A stretch of DNA of 64,000 nucleotides from Clostridia bacterium (GCA_017937845.1 JAGBCV010000064.1:1-64000); one strand, 5' to 3'; shown: positions 49,685-58,898, counted from the stretch's first letter. The notes: generated by a model not told the origin, from the letters alone. Made by a program: numbers and translations.

Positions 49685-50614
49685 ATGACCGAGCTTTCGG
49701 AAAAAATCTTATCCTCGTATCAGGCACGAAAGACAAAAAAACAAAAAACGGCTTTTATTGAGTTTATGAAAAGCGAGATCCCCTCGCTTCGCGTGGAGGA
49801 GGGCGGCTTTCTCAAAAGCAGGAATCTCGTCGTTGGCGACGTGAAGCGTGCGCGAGTGGTCTTGGGCGCGCATTACGATACCTGCGCGGTATTGCCGTTT
49901 CCCAACCTCATCACGCCCAAAAATTTCCCGTTTCTCATTCTTTACGGAATCCTCATCGCCTTGCCCTTTATCGCGCTCATGGTCGGCACAGAGCTTTTGC
50001 TGAATTATCTGACCGATAATTTCTATTTTGCCTATTATACGGCGCTTCTTGTTTTTTTGGTGTCGTATTTCGGTGTTTTTATGCTGGGATTTCCCAATAA
50101 GCATACGGTAAACGACAACACCTCGGGTGTCATCACGCTTTGCGAGATGATGGAAATTTGCCGCGAGCAAGGCATACATGACATTGCGTTCGTCTTTTTT
50201 GACAATGAAGAAATGGGTCTGATCGGCTCGTCGTATTTCAGAAAATTGCACAAAAGCGAAATGAAGGATACGCTCCTCATCAATTTCGACTGCGTTTCGG
50301 ACGGCGATCATATGCTTTTCGTTTTGAATAAGCCCGCAAGCGAGCGATACGAAAAGGCTTTCGCGGAAGCCTTCGTTTCCTCGGAGAAAAAGACCGTCCA
50401 TCTCGAAAAAGCGCAGAATACCTATTACCCCTCTGACCAAAAGGGCTTCCCCGTCTCCGTTGCGGTATCCGCGATGAAAAAAGCGCGTGTTCTGGGGCTT
50501 TACCTCGACCGTATCCATACGAAAAAGGATACCGTCATGGACGAAACAAATCTTGCCTATATTTGCGATGGCACGACGCGCCTTCTGACGAAGCTCTCCG
50601 AGAATATCCCATGA
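49685..50614 (+). CDS. M28 family peptidase with two membrane spans inserted in the catalytic domain
   Basis: The 309-residue protein keeps the di-zinc ligands of M28: His/Asp in VVLGAHYDTCA, Asp in TVNDNTSGV, Glu-Glu in FFDNEEMGLIGS and Asp in LINFDCVSDGD. Between the first and second ligand groups lie two hydrophobic segments (about residues 84-108 and 118-140), which would place parts of the active site around a hairpin in the membrane. There is no signal peptide. TAGGAGG marks ATG 49685. It is probably an aminopeptidase or a peptidase for membrane-near substrates. Confidence 0.82.
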   Translation: MTELSEKILSSYQARKTKKQKTAFIEFMKSEIPSLRVEEGGFLKSRNLVVGDVKRARVVLGAHYDTCAVLPFPNLITPKNFPFLILYGILIALPFIALMVGTELLLNYLTDNFYFAYYTALLVFLVSYFGVFMLGFPNKHTVNDNTSGVITLCEMMEICREQGIHDIAFVFFDNEEMGLIGSSYFRKLHKSEMKDTLLINFDCVSDGDHMLFVLNKPASERYEKAFAEAFVSSEKKTVHLEKAQNTYYPSDQKGFPVSVAVSAMKKARVLGLYLDRIHTKKDTVMDETNLAYICDGTTRLLTKLSENIP

Positions 50615-50704
50615 TTTTTTGGAAAAAATGTCCCTTTTTATCCCCTTGATTCGTTATATCTTATTGAAATATAATATGCTTTGAAAACAAAACGCGTTTG
50701 AGTC

Positions 50705-50733
50705 TTGACAAACAGAATTTTTTTCTATATAAT
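50705..50733 (+). promoter_or_regulatory. Promoter of the acyl synthetase operon
   Basis: TTGACA (50705-50710), 17 bases, TATAAT (50728-50733). It leaves an untranslated leader of about 85 bases. Confidence 0.9.
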
Positions 50734-50826
50734 CAACGCGTAACCTATTTTCGGGTTCTCTTTTCAAAGTGTGATTTTACGAAAAAACGCGATTTGCGCA
50801 TATGCGTGAAAGAGAGGAATTTGTAT

Positions 50827-52518
50827 ATGAAAAAAGGTTTGCCCACCCACATGGTCTATCAGTTTGACAATCTTTATGACGGCGTTGTCAAGCAGGCGGC
50901 TCGCTACGGCGATAAGGATCGCTACGTTTACAAGGTAAAGAAGGAAGAGCGTCATTTTACGTTCAACGATATGCTCCGTCACGTCAACTGGCTTTCTTCC
51001 GCGATAAACACCCTTGGACTTTGCGAAAAATACGTAGGCGTTACGGGGGATACCCATCCCGTTTACGCCGCGACCTATCACGCAGTCGTAACGACGGGCG
51101 GTGTCATCGTTCCCCTTGACAAAGAGATCTCCGCAGAGCAGTTCGTCGGATTTGTCAATCTTTGCAAGCTGGAATTGCTCGTCTACACCGCATCCATGCA
51201 TAAAAAGCTCCTTCCGCTTTACGATCAGATGCCCACAGTCAAATATTTTGTCTGCGCGGATTTTGCAGGTGAAGCGCCCGAGGATTCTCGTTTTATGACC
51301 TACGAGGCATTCCTTGAAATCGGTAAAAAGGCTTACGAGGACGGCGACCGCACCGCGGAAACCACCGTTCAGGACAGAGATAAATGCTGTGCCATCATCT
51401 TCACGTCGGGTACGACCGGTACAAGTAAGGGCGTTATGCTTTGCCAGAGAAACCTTGTAACTGCGGCGCTCGATTCTGCCGGTATTATTGAGGTGGATGA
51501 CGGAGAATCTATCGTTTCCGTTTTGCCGATCCATCATACCTATGAGTTTACCATCACACATCTTGCCGCGCCGAATATCGGCGTTACCGTCAGCATCAAC
51601 GACTCCATCAAAAATACCCTTCGCAATTTTGCACACTATAAGCCCAGCATCTTGGTTTTGGTTCCGTTGTATCTCGAAACCATGCACAAAAAAATTTGGG
51701 CAGAGGTGGAAAAGAAGGGTAAGACGGGGCTCGTCAAAAAGATGATGCCCATTGCGAAGAAGCTCCCCTGGAGCATTCGCCGTAAGATCTTTAAGGATAT
51801 CATCGGCGCGTTTGGCGGCAATCTTTGGCTCGTCGTTTGCGGCGGCGCACCGCTTCGTCCCGAGCTTATCGAAGAATTTGGCGCGTTCGGCATCAAGGTC
51901 CTTGAGGGCTACGGCATCACGGAATGTGCTCCCCTCATTTCCTGCAACCCCATCCACTGGAGAAAGAAACGCTCCGCAGGTATGGTCGTTGCCCATATGG
52001 AAGCGCGCATCGACAAGGAAAATCCCGACGACGAAACGGGTGAGATCGTGACCCACGGCGACGCCGTCATGCTCGGCTACTATGAAAATCCCGAAGCGAC
52101 CGCAGATGTCTTCACAGAGGACGGCTGGTTCCGTACGGGCGATATCGGTTATATCGACGACGATAACTTCGTTTATATCACGGGCAGAAAGAAAAACGTC
52201 ATCATTGCCAGCAACGGCAAGAACGTCTTCCCCGAGGAGCTCGAGGAATATCTCGGCATTTCCGAATGGATCAGCGAATGTGCCGTGATCGGCAGAAAGG
52301 ACGAGGCGGGCGAGGCTCTCATCACCGCGCTCATCTATCCCGATTACGATAAATTCGAGGGTAAGACCGCAGAGGAGATCAAGGAGACCATCGATGCAGA
52401 GGTTGCGGAGGTAAACAAAAAGCTCCCGACCTTCAAGCATATCGGACTCGTGGAAATTCGTGAAACCGAATTTGAAAAGAATACATCGAGAAAAATTTTG
52501 CGTTATAAACTCAAATAA
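50827..52518 (+). CDS. AMP-forming acyl-CoA/acyl-ACP synthetase
   Basis: This 563-residue adenylate-forming enzyme has the P-loop IIFTSGTTGTSKGVMLCQRN, LPIHHTYEF, KVLEGYGITECAPLI, WFRTGDIGYID and the C-terminal hinge GRKKNVIIASNGKNVFPEE, with the catalytic Lys in KNTSRKILRY. Long-chain fatty acid or similar acids are activated with ATP. The adjacent acyl carrier protein suggests loading of ACP rather than CoA. GAGAGGAA marks ATG 50827. Confidence 0.9.
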   Translation: MKKGLPTHMVYQFDNLYDGVVKQAARYGDKDRYVYKVKKEERHFTFNDMLRHVNWLSSAINTLGLCEKYVGVTGDTHPVYAATYHAVVTTGGVIVPLDKEISAEQFVGFVNLCKLELLVYTASMHKKLLPLYDQMPTVKYFVCADFAGEAPEDSRFMTYEAFLEIGKKAYEDGDRTAETTVQDRDKCCAIIFTSGTTGTSKGVMLCQRNLVTAALDSAGIIEVDDGESIVSVLPIHHTYEFTITHLAAPNIGVTVSINDSIKNTLRNFAHYKPSILVLVPLYLETMHKKIWAEVEKKGKTGLVKKMMPIAKKLPWSIRRKIFKDIIGAFGGNLWLVVCGGAPLRPELIEEFGAFGIKVLEGYGITECAPLISCNPIHWRKKRSAGMVVAHMEARIDKENPDDETGEIVTHGDAVMLGYYENPEATADVFTEDGWFRTGDIGYIDDDNFVYITGRKKNVIIASNGKNVFPEELEEYLGISEWISECAVIGRKDEAGEALITALIYPDYDKFEGKTAEEIKETIDAEVAEVNKKLPTFKHIGLVEIRETEFEKNTSRKILRYKLK

Positions 52519-52548
52519 TTTTTAGAAAAACAGAAAGGAATTTTGGAA

Positions 52549-52782
52549 ATGACAATTTTGGAACAGATCACAGAAATGCTTGCAGAAAGCTTTGACCTTT
52601 CTCCCGATGCCGTAACCCCCGATGCAAGACTCGAGGCTGACCTCGGCATCAACTCTCTCGAGCTTGCTGAGCTCGCGCTCCGTTGCGACGAGGAATTTGG
52701 CGTTGAGATCGACGACGACGATATCCATCGCCTCATCACCGTTGGCGACGTTGCATCCTACATCGAAGAAAAGCAGGCATAA
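52549..52782 (+). CDS. Acyl carrier protein
   Basis: The 77-residue acidic helical protein has the 4'-phosphopantetheine site in LGINSLELAELALRCDEEF, with Asn before Ser where most ACPs have Asp. It ends in EIDDDDIHRLITVGDVASYI. GAAAGGA precedes ATG 52549, 30 bases after the synthetase. It lies away from any fab cluster, so it is probably a dedicated carrier for the acid activated by its neighbour. Confidence 0.92.
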   Translation: MTILEQITEMLAESFDLSPDAVTPDARLEADLGINSLELAELALRCDEEFGVEIDDDDIHRLITVGDVASYIEEKQA

Positions 52783-52827
52783 TCATATATCAGAATCATA
52801 CCATTTTATATTTATAGGAGGGTTTTC

Positions 52828-54081
52828 ATGGACATTAGCGGAAAGAGAATGTATGAGCTTCTCGAAAAAATGAATTTCGTTCGTCTTTCGACCTTTGAAG
52901 GCGAGAAAAAGGGCGCAGAGATCATTGCAAATGAGATCAAGGCGCTCGGCATCGAGCCCACGATCGAAGGCTTCAAGGCACCGCGATACGAGATCAAAAA
53001 AGCCAAATTGGAAGTAACGGCTCCCGTTTACAAGGAGTACGAGGTAACAGGCTACGGCTTCGCAGGCAACGCTGCCGCAGACGGTATCGAAGCGGAATTC
53101 AAGTATTTGGAAGCGCTCGATTCCATCGATCTCGTTGACGTAAAGGGTAAGATTATTTTCATGGCACAGGGTCTTCGTCCCGAAGCCTTCAAAACACTCA
53201 TCGAAGCAGGTGTCGTCGGATTTGTTTCCGCTCACGGTACGTTCCGCGAAACCAAAGACACGCTTGACCTCGATGAACGTATGCTCCGCCCGCAGCATAT
53301 TGAATACGGCAAGCTCCCCGGCGTTTGTATCAGCATGACCGACGCGCTGGAGCTCGTTTCCTCCAAGCCCGAAAAAGTCAAGCTCACGCTTGCACAGGAA
53401 GAGGGCGAGGGCGATTCTCAGAACGTCATCGCAGAGATCAAGGGTACGGAAAAGCCCGACGAGGTCATCATTTATACCGCGCATTACGACTCCGTCGTAT
53501 TCAGCCCCGGTATGTTCGATAACGCTTCCGGCTCTGCCACCATTCTTGAGCTTTTGCGTTATTACAAGGCAAATCCCCCCAAGCGTACCGTCCGTTTCCT
53601 TTGGACCGGCTCGGAAGAAAGAGGTCTTCTCGGCAGCAAGGCATACGTTGCCGCTCATGAAGAAGAGCTCAAAAACATCGTACTCTGCATCAACGTCGAT
53701 ATGACGGGTCCGCTCCTTGGACGCGACGAAGCAAGAGTTACGGGCGAGGAAGCCGTTTGCAATGCGCTCACGTATTTCTATAAAGAGATCGGTTATCCGA
53801 TGAACGTCAAGCAGGACATCTATTCCTCCGATGCGATCCCCTTTGCTGATAAGGGTATCCCCGGTATCAACTTCATGCGTGTTGCCGCAATGGGTACTGC
53901 ACAGATCCATAGCCGTTACGATACCATCAAGACGGTAACGGCGGAATCGATGGAACGCACTGCAAAGTTTATCGCCGCTTTCTCTGACCGTGTGATCAAC
54001 TCGGTATTCTTCCCGATCGAAAAGAAGATGCCCGAAAACATGGTGGAAAAGGTCGATAAATACCTCAGAAAGAAAAAATAA
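52828..54081 (+). CDS. M28 family aminopeptidase with PA domain
   Basis: In this 417-residue protein, N-terminal helices precede a protease-associated insert (about 70-190) and the M28 catalytic core. The ligands are present: AHYDSVVFS, MFDNASGSA, TGSEERGLLGSK, NVDMTGPL and the final His in AQIHSRYDT. No signal peptide is seen, so it is probably cytoplasmic. GGAGGG precedes the start, 45 bases after the ACP gene, possibly the same transcript. Confidence 0.9.
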   Translation: MDISGKRMYELLEKMNFVRLSTFEGEKKGAEIIANEIKALGIEPTIEGFKAPRYEIKKAKLEVTAPVYKEYEVTGYGFAGNAAADGIEAEFKYLEALDSIDLVDVKGKIIFMAQGLRPEAFKTLIEAGVVGFVSAHGTFRETKDTLDLDERMLRPQHIEYGKLPGVCISMTDALELVSSKPEKVKLTLAQEEGEGDSQNVIAEIKGTEKPDEVIIYTAHYDSVVFSPGMFDNASGSATILELLRYYKANPPKRTVRFLWTGSEERGLLGSKAYVAAHEEELKNIVLCINVDMTGPLLGRDEARVTGEEAVCNALTYFYKEIGYPMNVKQDIYSSDAIPFADKGIPGINFMRVAAMGTAQIHSRYDTIKTVTAESMERTAKFIAAFSDRVINSVFFPIEKKMPENMVEKVDKYLRKKK

Positions 54082-54086
54082 TCCAT

Positions 54087-54115
54087 GAGCGGCAAGTCGC
54101 CGCTGAGAATGGTTC
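54087..54115 (+). repeat. TGAGCGRCRAGTCGCCRCTGA tail element, copy 2
   Basis: GAGCGGC-AAGTC-GCCGCTGA follows the M28 stop, as the related copy follows the E1 stop at 41414. Confidence 0.5.
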
Positions 54116-54194
54116 AAAAAACGACCGCGAGTGATACGCACGCCAAAAGTCCACCGCTTTTGGCGATGCACGTCATTTTTCGGGTCGTTTTTTT
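54116..54194 (+). terminator. Branched terminator after the M28 gene
   Basis: An outer stem AAAAAACGACC / GGTCGTTTTTTT encloses an inner stem CGCCAAAAG / CTTTTGGCG. It ends in a T-run just before the next promoter. Confidence 0.65.
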
Positions 54195-54202
54195 GTTTTT
54201 TC

Positions 54203-54231
54203 TTGACGGAAAGAAAAAGTATGTGTATAAT
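54203..54231 (+). promoter_or_regulatory. Promoter of the heparinase-like operon
   Basis: TTGACG (54203-54208), 17 bases, TATAAT (54226-54231). Confidence 0.8.
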
Positions 54232-54279
54232 AAAAGCAAAGATATTTTGAAAAAATCCATCAGAAAGGATGTTTCCGCC

Positions 54280-56043
54280 ATGAAAATATTCAATAACGCT
54301 CCATTCCGTGTCAAGGACACCGAAAAGCTCGGCATATTCAGATCCTTTGCGTTTGCAAACGAATCCGAACGCCAAATCGCCATTGAGCTTGCAGACAATG
54401 CGCTCGACTATGAGATTCCGTTTTTGCCCGCCACCTTGTATATGGAATACGCCAGAAACGGCAACCGCACCCATTACGAGAACCCGTATCACGAGCGAAG
54501 AAGCAAGTTGCGCGCGCTCCTGCTCGGTTGTCTTGCCACAGGGGATGCGAAATATACCGACAAGATGGTCGATCTTGTGTGGGCGATCCTTGAGGAGACC
54601 TCCTGGGTCATTCCCGCTCACAACGTCGCGCATCCGTATGAACTCGCAGGAGAGCCCTTGCCCGATGCCTTCGGCGGAGATGACGTCGTCGAAATCGACC
54701 TTTTCGCCGCGGAAACAGCCGCACTTCTCGCTTTCGTCTATCATTTTGAAAAAGCACGCCTCGATGCGGTCACGCCCGTCATCTGCAAGCGCATCGAATA
54801 TGAAATAGACCGCCGTATTCTGCGCCCATATCGCACGAGAGAGATGCGCTGGATGACGAATTTTATCAACAACTGGACACCTTGGATCGTCAGCAACGTC
54901 CTTTCCGTTTCCGCGATCTTCGTCAAAGAATGGCATGAGCTTTCCTTCATCATCTCCGTTTCGATGGGATATCTCGACCGTTTTGCGGAAACCTACGGCG
55001 AGGACGGCGGATGCGACGAGGGTCCGAATTATTGGACAGCCGCCGTCGCCGCGCTTTTTGATGCCGTTTGTATTTTGCACGATATCACGGGCGGAACGCT
55101 CAATAAATTCCAAGACCCCATGCTCATTAGAATGTGCGAATACCTGCCCAACGTCTGCGTTTCCCCCGAGGAACGCCTTTACGCAAACTTTGCGGACGGT
55201 CCACGCCACGTCAACCTTGACCGCAGACTCTTCACGCGCATGGGCAAGCTGACGGGAAGCAAAAAGCTGCAAGCCTTCGCAAGTGCGCTCCCCGAGATTC
55301 CGTTTAAGATGACCCGACATTTCCTTTTCAGAGAGCTTTTGAGCCTCACCGAGTCCCTCCCCGAAGCAAACGAACGTCTTTCATTTGCGGATAAGACCTC
55401 GTTCTATCCCGATCTTCAGCTCGCCGTTTTGCGCAGAGATGACCTTTTCCTTGCCATCAAGGGCGGTCATAACCGCGAAAGCCATAACCATAACGATATC
55501 GGCAGTTTCATTTTGTACCGTGGTACGACACCCGTTATCGTCGATGCCGGTGTCGGCGTTTATACCAAGGATACCTTCTCTGAAAAACGCTATACCATCT
55601 GGACGATGCAATCCTCGTATCACAACCTCCCCGAGATCGACGGCATGATGCAGCTCCCGGGCAGAGAGCATCGCGCAGACAGCTTTACGCTGGACGGCGA
55701 CACCGTTTCCGTTTCGTACAGAAGCGCATATCCCAAGGATATGCCCGCCACCGCCGTCACCCGTACGCTCACCGCAACGGACGAAGGTATCGTCATTTTC
55801 GACGAGGTCAAGGGCGCAAAATCCGCCATCTTCAACCTCTTGCTTGCCGAAAAGCCGGAAAAGATCGCAGGCGGCTTCGCCGTCGGCACTTGTCACGTTC
55901 GTTTTGACGGCGATTATACCGTAGACGAGGTCGACCTTACGAGCGACGCAAGCCTTCACAACGATTGGCAGAGAGATGCGCTCTACCGCGTGCGGATCCC
56001 CACAAGCGGTACGCTCAAAACCGTCATCACCAAAGGAGAATGA
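54280..56043 (+). CDS. Heparinase II/III-like polysaccharide lyase
   Basis: In this 587-residue protein, an (alpha/alpha)-toroid at ~60-360 contains DEGPNYWTAAVAALFDA. A C-terminal beta-sandwich at ~365-585 contains the heparinase II/III signature AIKGGHNRESHNHNDIGSFI and SSYHNLPEIDG. Relatives cleave uronic-acid glycans by beta-elimination. No signal peptide is present, so it would act on imported oligosaccharides. GAAAGGATG marks ATG 54280. The next two genes are coupled to it. Confidence 0.85.
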   Translation: MKIFNNAPFRVKDTEKLGIFRSFAFANESERQIAIELADNALDYEIPFLPATLYMEYARNGNRTHYENPYHERRSKLRALLLGCLATGDAKYTDKMVDLVWAILEETSWVIPAHNVAHPYELAGEPLPDAFGGDDVVEIDLFAAETAALLAFVYHFEKARLDAVTPVICKRIEYEIDRRILRPYRTREMRWMTNFINNWTPWIVSNVLSVSAIFVKEWHELSFIISVSMGYLDRFAETYGEDGGCDEGPNYWTAAVAALFDAVCILHDITGGTLNKFQDPMLIRMCEYLPNVCVSPEERLYANFADGPRHVNLDRRLFTRMGKLTGSKKLQAFASALPEIPFKMTRHFLFRELLSLTESLPEANERLSFADKTSFYPDLQLAVLRRDDLFLAIKGGHNRESHNHNDIGSFILYRGTTPVIVDAGVGVYTKDTFSEKRYTIWTMQSSYHNLPEIDGMMQLPGREHRADSFTLDGDTVSVSYRSAYPKDMPATAVTRTLTATDEGIVIFDEVKGAKSAIFNLLLAEKPEKIAGGFAVGTCHVRFDGDYTVDEVDLTSDASLHNDWQRDALYRVRIPTSGTLKTVITKGE

Positions 56044-56046
56044 TCC

Positions 56047-56829
56047 ATGAAACGATTCAAGCTCGGTTTTACCACTGTCACGTTCCGAGGCAAAACGCCC
56101 GAACAGATCTGCAAGATCGCCAAGAAGAACGAGGTAGACTGCATCGAGTGGGGTACGGACGTTCACGTTCCGAACGTAGACGCGGCAAAGGAGGTTCGCC
56201 GTCTTTGCGATGAATATGGGCTTCAAACCCTCTCTCTCGGCGCGTATCACCGCATCGGAGTACCCAACGATACCCCCTTTACGGAAACGCTCGAGAGCGC
56301 GAAAATTCTCGGCGCAAAGCGTATCCGCGTTTGGCTCGGCAAAAAATCCTCTGCGGATTTCACAGAGGACGAGCGCGAAGCGCTTATGGCGGAGACCCGC
56401 TCGCTTTTACGCGTGGCGGAAGCCTATGATATTCAACTCGCTTTTGAATTTCACAGAAAGACCATGAACGATACGGGCGCTTCCTCCCGCAGATTCTTGG
56501 ACGAGATAAGCGAAAAGAATCTTTCGACCTATTGGCAACCCTTTTTCCATGAAACGCCCGAAAAGGACTTCCCTTTTGAAACGGACAGAGAAAATCTGCT
56601 CGCCGTTCTTCCGTACGTTTCCGCGGCGCATGTATTTTCTTGGGATGAAGCGGCAAACCGTTTCCCGTTCGCATGCCACAAGGAAGCATGGAAAACGTTC
56701 ATTCGCATTTTGAAGGATAGCCCCTGCGAGGCGCTCATCATGGAATTTGTACCGAACGACTCCCCCGTACAATTCATGGCTGACCTTGCGGTGCTTAGAA
56801 ACATCTTAGAAAAGGAGAATCTTGCATGA
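56047..56829 (+). CDS. Sugar phosphate isomerase/epimerase (AP endonuclease 2-like TIM barrel)
   Basis: This 260-residue TIM barrel has GFTTVTFRGKTPEQIC, EVDCIEWGTDVHVP, LGAKRIRVWLG, IQLAFEFHRKTMNDTG, AAHVFSWDE and EALIMEFVPND, the metal-binding Glu/Asp/His pattern of xylose isomerase-like proteins. Being three bases after the lyase gene, it probably acts on the sugar acid released by it. AAAGGAG precedes the start. It overlaps the TPR gene by four bases. Confidence 0.85.
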   Translation: MKRFKLGFTTVTFRGKTPEQICKIAKKNEVDCIEWGTDVHVPNVDAAKEVRRLCDEYGLQTLSLGAYHRIGVPNDTPFTETLESAKILGAKRIRVWLGKKSSADFTEDEREALMAETRSLLRVAEAYDIQLAFEFHRKTMNDTGASSRRFLDEISEKNLSTYWQPFFHETPEKDFPFETDRENLLAVLPYVSAAHVFSWDEAANRFPFACHKEAWKTFIRILKDSPCEALIMEFVPNDSPVQFMADLAVLRNILEKENLA

Positions 56830-57620
56830 AAAAACTCGGACGTTTCCTTTATTTACATGGCAGGACCATATATTATATCCTTGCCGTCGTCGTCGGCGTC
56901 GTTTGCGGACTGCTGATCGCAAACGATAGATTATCCATTGGCGGCGCGGCGCTTGCTGTCATTTTAACGGCATTGGTCCCGTTTTTCGTGATGAATCTCA
57001 TCGCCATTTCTTCTTATTCCAAACCGCTCGTGGATGCGCTCGACGTCGAACGCGACCCGTATCCGCTCCTTGAGGAATCAGAATATCTTCTCACAAAAAC
57101 AAAAAAAGGACTTCCCTATCTCACCAATATCATCAATTACAGCGCAGGTCTTATCGAAACGGGACAATTTGAAAAAGCGCTTGCCGTTTTACAAGCCGTA
57201 GACTTTTCCAAGGTTCCGAAAGCACCCCCACAGAGCATGCTCGCCTACTATATCAATCTTTGCTCGGCTTGCAATGAAATGGGACAGAAGGATCAAGCCT
57301 CCGCGTATTACAGCAAGGCGCTCGCCTCCTTCGCCATGATCAAAAACGAAGCTGTCAAAAAGCAAATGAAAAGCACCATTACGGTCCATACGATCGAGGA
57401 GCATTTGCGAAATGAAGATTACAAGGAAGCAGACAAGGTGCTCGCCTCATTTATTCCGAGCACCGGAAGACAGACCATAGACGCGGAAATGCTCCGCGCC
57501 AAGGTCCATATCGGACTCGGGGAACCCGAAAAAGCCAAAGAGCATCTGACCTTCGTCATCGAAAACGGCAATAAGCTCAACGTTGTGACCCAAGCCAAGG
57601 AAATACTCTCGTCCTTATAA
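56826..57620 (+). CDS. Two-TM protein with TPR-like repeats
   Basis: In this 264-residue protein, hydrophobic spans at ~15-33 and ~38-62 are followed by about four TPR-like helical pairs (INYSAGLIETGQFEKALAVL, INLCSACNEMGQKDQASAYY, EADKVLASFIP, AKVHIGLGEPEKAKEHL). The repeats probably face the cytoplasm and bind a protein partner. Why it is coupled to lyase and isomerase genes is unclear. AAAGGAG and an ATGA overlap support the start. Confidence 0.78.
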   Translation: MKKLGRFLYLHGRTIYYILAVVVGVVCGLLIANDRLSIGGAALAVILTALVPFFVMNLIAISSYSKPLVDALDVERDPYPLLEESEYLLTKTKKGLPYLTNIINYSAGLIETGQFEKALAVLQAVDFSKVPKAPPQSMLAYYINLCSACNEMGQKDQASAYYSKALASFAMIKNEAVKKQMKSTITVHTIEEHLRNEDYKEADKVLASFIPSTGRQTIDAEMLRAKVHIGLGEPEKAKEHLTFVIENGNKLNVVTQAKEILSSL

Positions 57621-57642
57621 GGGAAAAGGCTTACATAAAAAC

Positions 57643-57675
57643 AAAAAGACCGACGGGGAAATGTCGGTCTTTTTG
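57643..57675 (+). terminator. Terminator of the heparinase-like operon
   Basis: AAAAAGACCGAC (57643-57654) with GTCGGTCTTTTT (57663-57674). Confidence 0.88.
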
Positions 57676-57809
57676 TTATGGTATTGGGAGAAAAAATTAT
57701 GAAAAAATTGTTGTCGGAATGAGGACAAGCTAATTCCTACACTTTCAAGCATATTTTAACACATCCTCGTTGATATGTCAACAAGTTTTTTGATTTTTTT
57801 GAAAAAATC

Positions 57810-57838
57810 TTGATTTTTATTTTGGAATATTGTATAAT
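57810..57838 (+). promoter_or_regulatory. Promoter of the LysR gene
   Basis: TTGATT (57810-57815), 17 bases, TATAAT (57833-57838). A palindrome GTTGATATGTCAAC sits about 30 bases upstream. Confidence 0.7.
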
Positions 57839-57895
57839 ATTCTTACTATTTACAATTTCAATACCCATCATCAAATTCATCAATGAGGTGCTTTC

Positions 57896-58786
57896 ATGGA
57901 TCTGCGATGTCTTTCCACATTCATTCAAATCGCGGAGCTGGGCAATTTCACCCGCGCCGCCGACAAGCTCGGTTACTCCCAGCCGACCGTATCGTTTCAA
58001 ATCAAACAGCTTGAGCAGGAGCTTGGCGTAAAGCTTTTCGACCGCGTCGGTCATACCGTTTCCCTCACCGACGACGGACGCGAAGCCCTCGTTTACGCGC
58101 AAAATATCTGCCGCATGGCGCAGGAAATGACCCTTGGCGCATCGAAAAATTTCGAGCCCTCGGGAACGATACGGGTCGCGATGGCAGACTCGCTTTGCGC
58201 GCCTCTCGTGCTCAAAAGGTTCGTGGAATTTCGCGCGTTGTATCCGCAGATCGCCATCAAGATCACGACCGCCGGCACAACGGAACTTTTCCGTTTGCTC
58301 GACCATAACGAGGTCGATCTCGTCTGCACGCTGGACGCGCATATCTATAACACCACCTATATCATTCGCAACGAAGAAAAGCTCGGGGCGCATTTCGTTT
58401 GCTCACCCAAGCATCCGCTGGCGCAGGCGGAAACGCTCTCCGTCGAAGCGCTTTTGCAAGAGCCGTTTTTGCTGACGGAAAAGGGCATGAGCTACCGCCA
58501 GCTTCTCGACAGCAAGCTCGCCGAGGATTCCTTGGAGATCAATCCCATTTTTGAATGTGGCAGAGCCGATCTCGTCTGCAAGCTGACGGAGGAAAACGCA
58601 GGCATCTCCTTTTTGCCCGATTACGTCACGGAGAAAGCCGTACAAAGTCAAGCGCTCGTCCGTTTGCCCGTGGAAGATTTTGAGATCGAGCTTTGGAAGC
58701 AGATCTTATACCACCGCGATAAATGGATATCGCCGCAAATGAAGGTCACGATGGACTATCTCGCGCAGATATCGTTACAGGAATAG
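57896..58786 (+). CDS. LysR-family transcriptional regulator
   Basis: In this 296-residue protein, the N-terminal winged HTH (LRCLSTFIQIAELGNFTRAA, LGYSQPTVSFQIKQLEQELG, LFDRVGHTVSLTDDG) is followed by a periplasmic-binding-type effector domain (IRVAMADSLCAPLV, GTTELFRLLDHNEVDLVCTL, ENAGISFLPDYV). GAGGTG precedes the start. No divergent target gene adjoins it, so the regulon is elsewhere; the effector is unknown. Confidence 0.92.
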   Translation: MDLRCLSTFIQIAELGNFTRAADKLGYSQPTVSFQIKQLEQELGVKLFDRVGHTVSLTDDGREALVYAQNICRMAQEMTLGASKNFEPSGTIRVAMADSLCAPLVLKRFVEFRALYPQIAIKITTAGTTELFRLLDHNEVDLVCTLDAHIYNTTYIIRNEEKLGAHFVCSPKHPLAQAETLSVEALLQEPFLLTEKGMSYRQLLDSKLAEDSLEINPIFECGRADLVCKLTEENAGISFLPDYVTEKAVQSQALVRLPVEDFEIELWKQILYHRDKWISPQMKVTMDYLAQISLQE

Positions 58787-58898
58787 CGAAATATTTTCAA
58801 AATCATGTACAAAAATTTCCTAAAAGTACTTTTCTTTCTATATAAAATGTGATATAATAATCACAAGTATACTAAATAGAAAGGATTCCTCGTGCAAA

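Noticed and set aside
50734-50826. Possible riboswitch in the leader of the acyl synthetase gene
   Set aside because: The leader is ~85 bases with only weak pairing and no known riboswitch core or terminator/antiterminator pair.
52783-55320. 845-codon minus-strand open frame antisense to the M28 and heparinase-like genes
   Set aside because: It crosses two real genes, a terminator and a promoter and has no recognisable domain.
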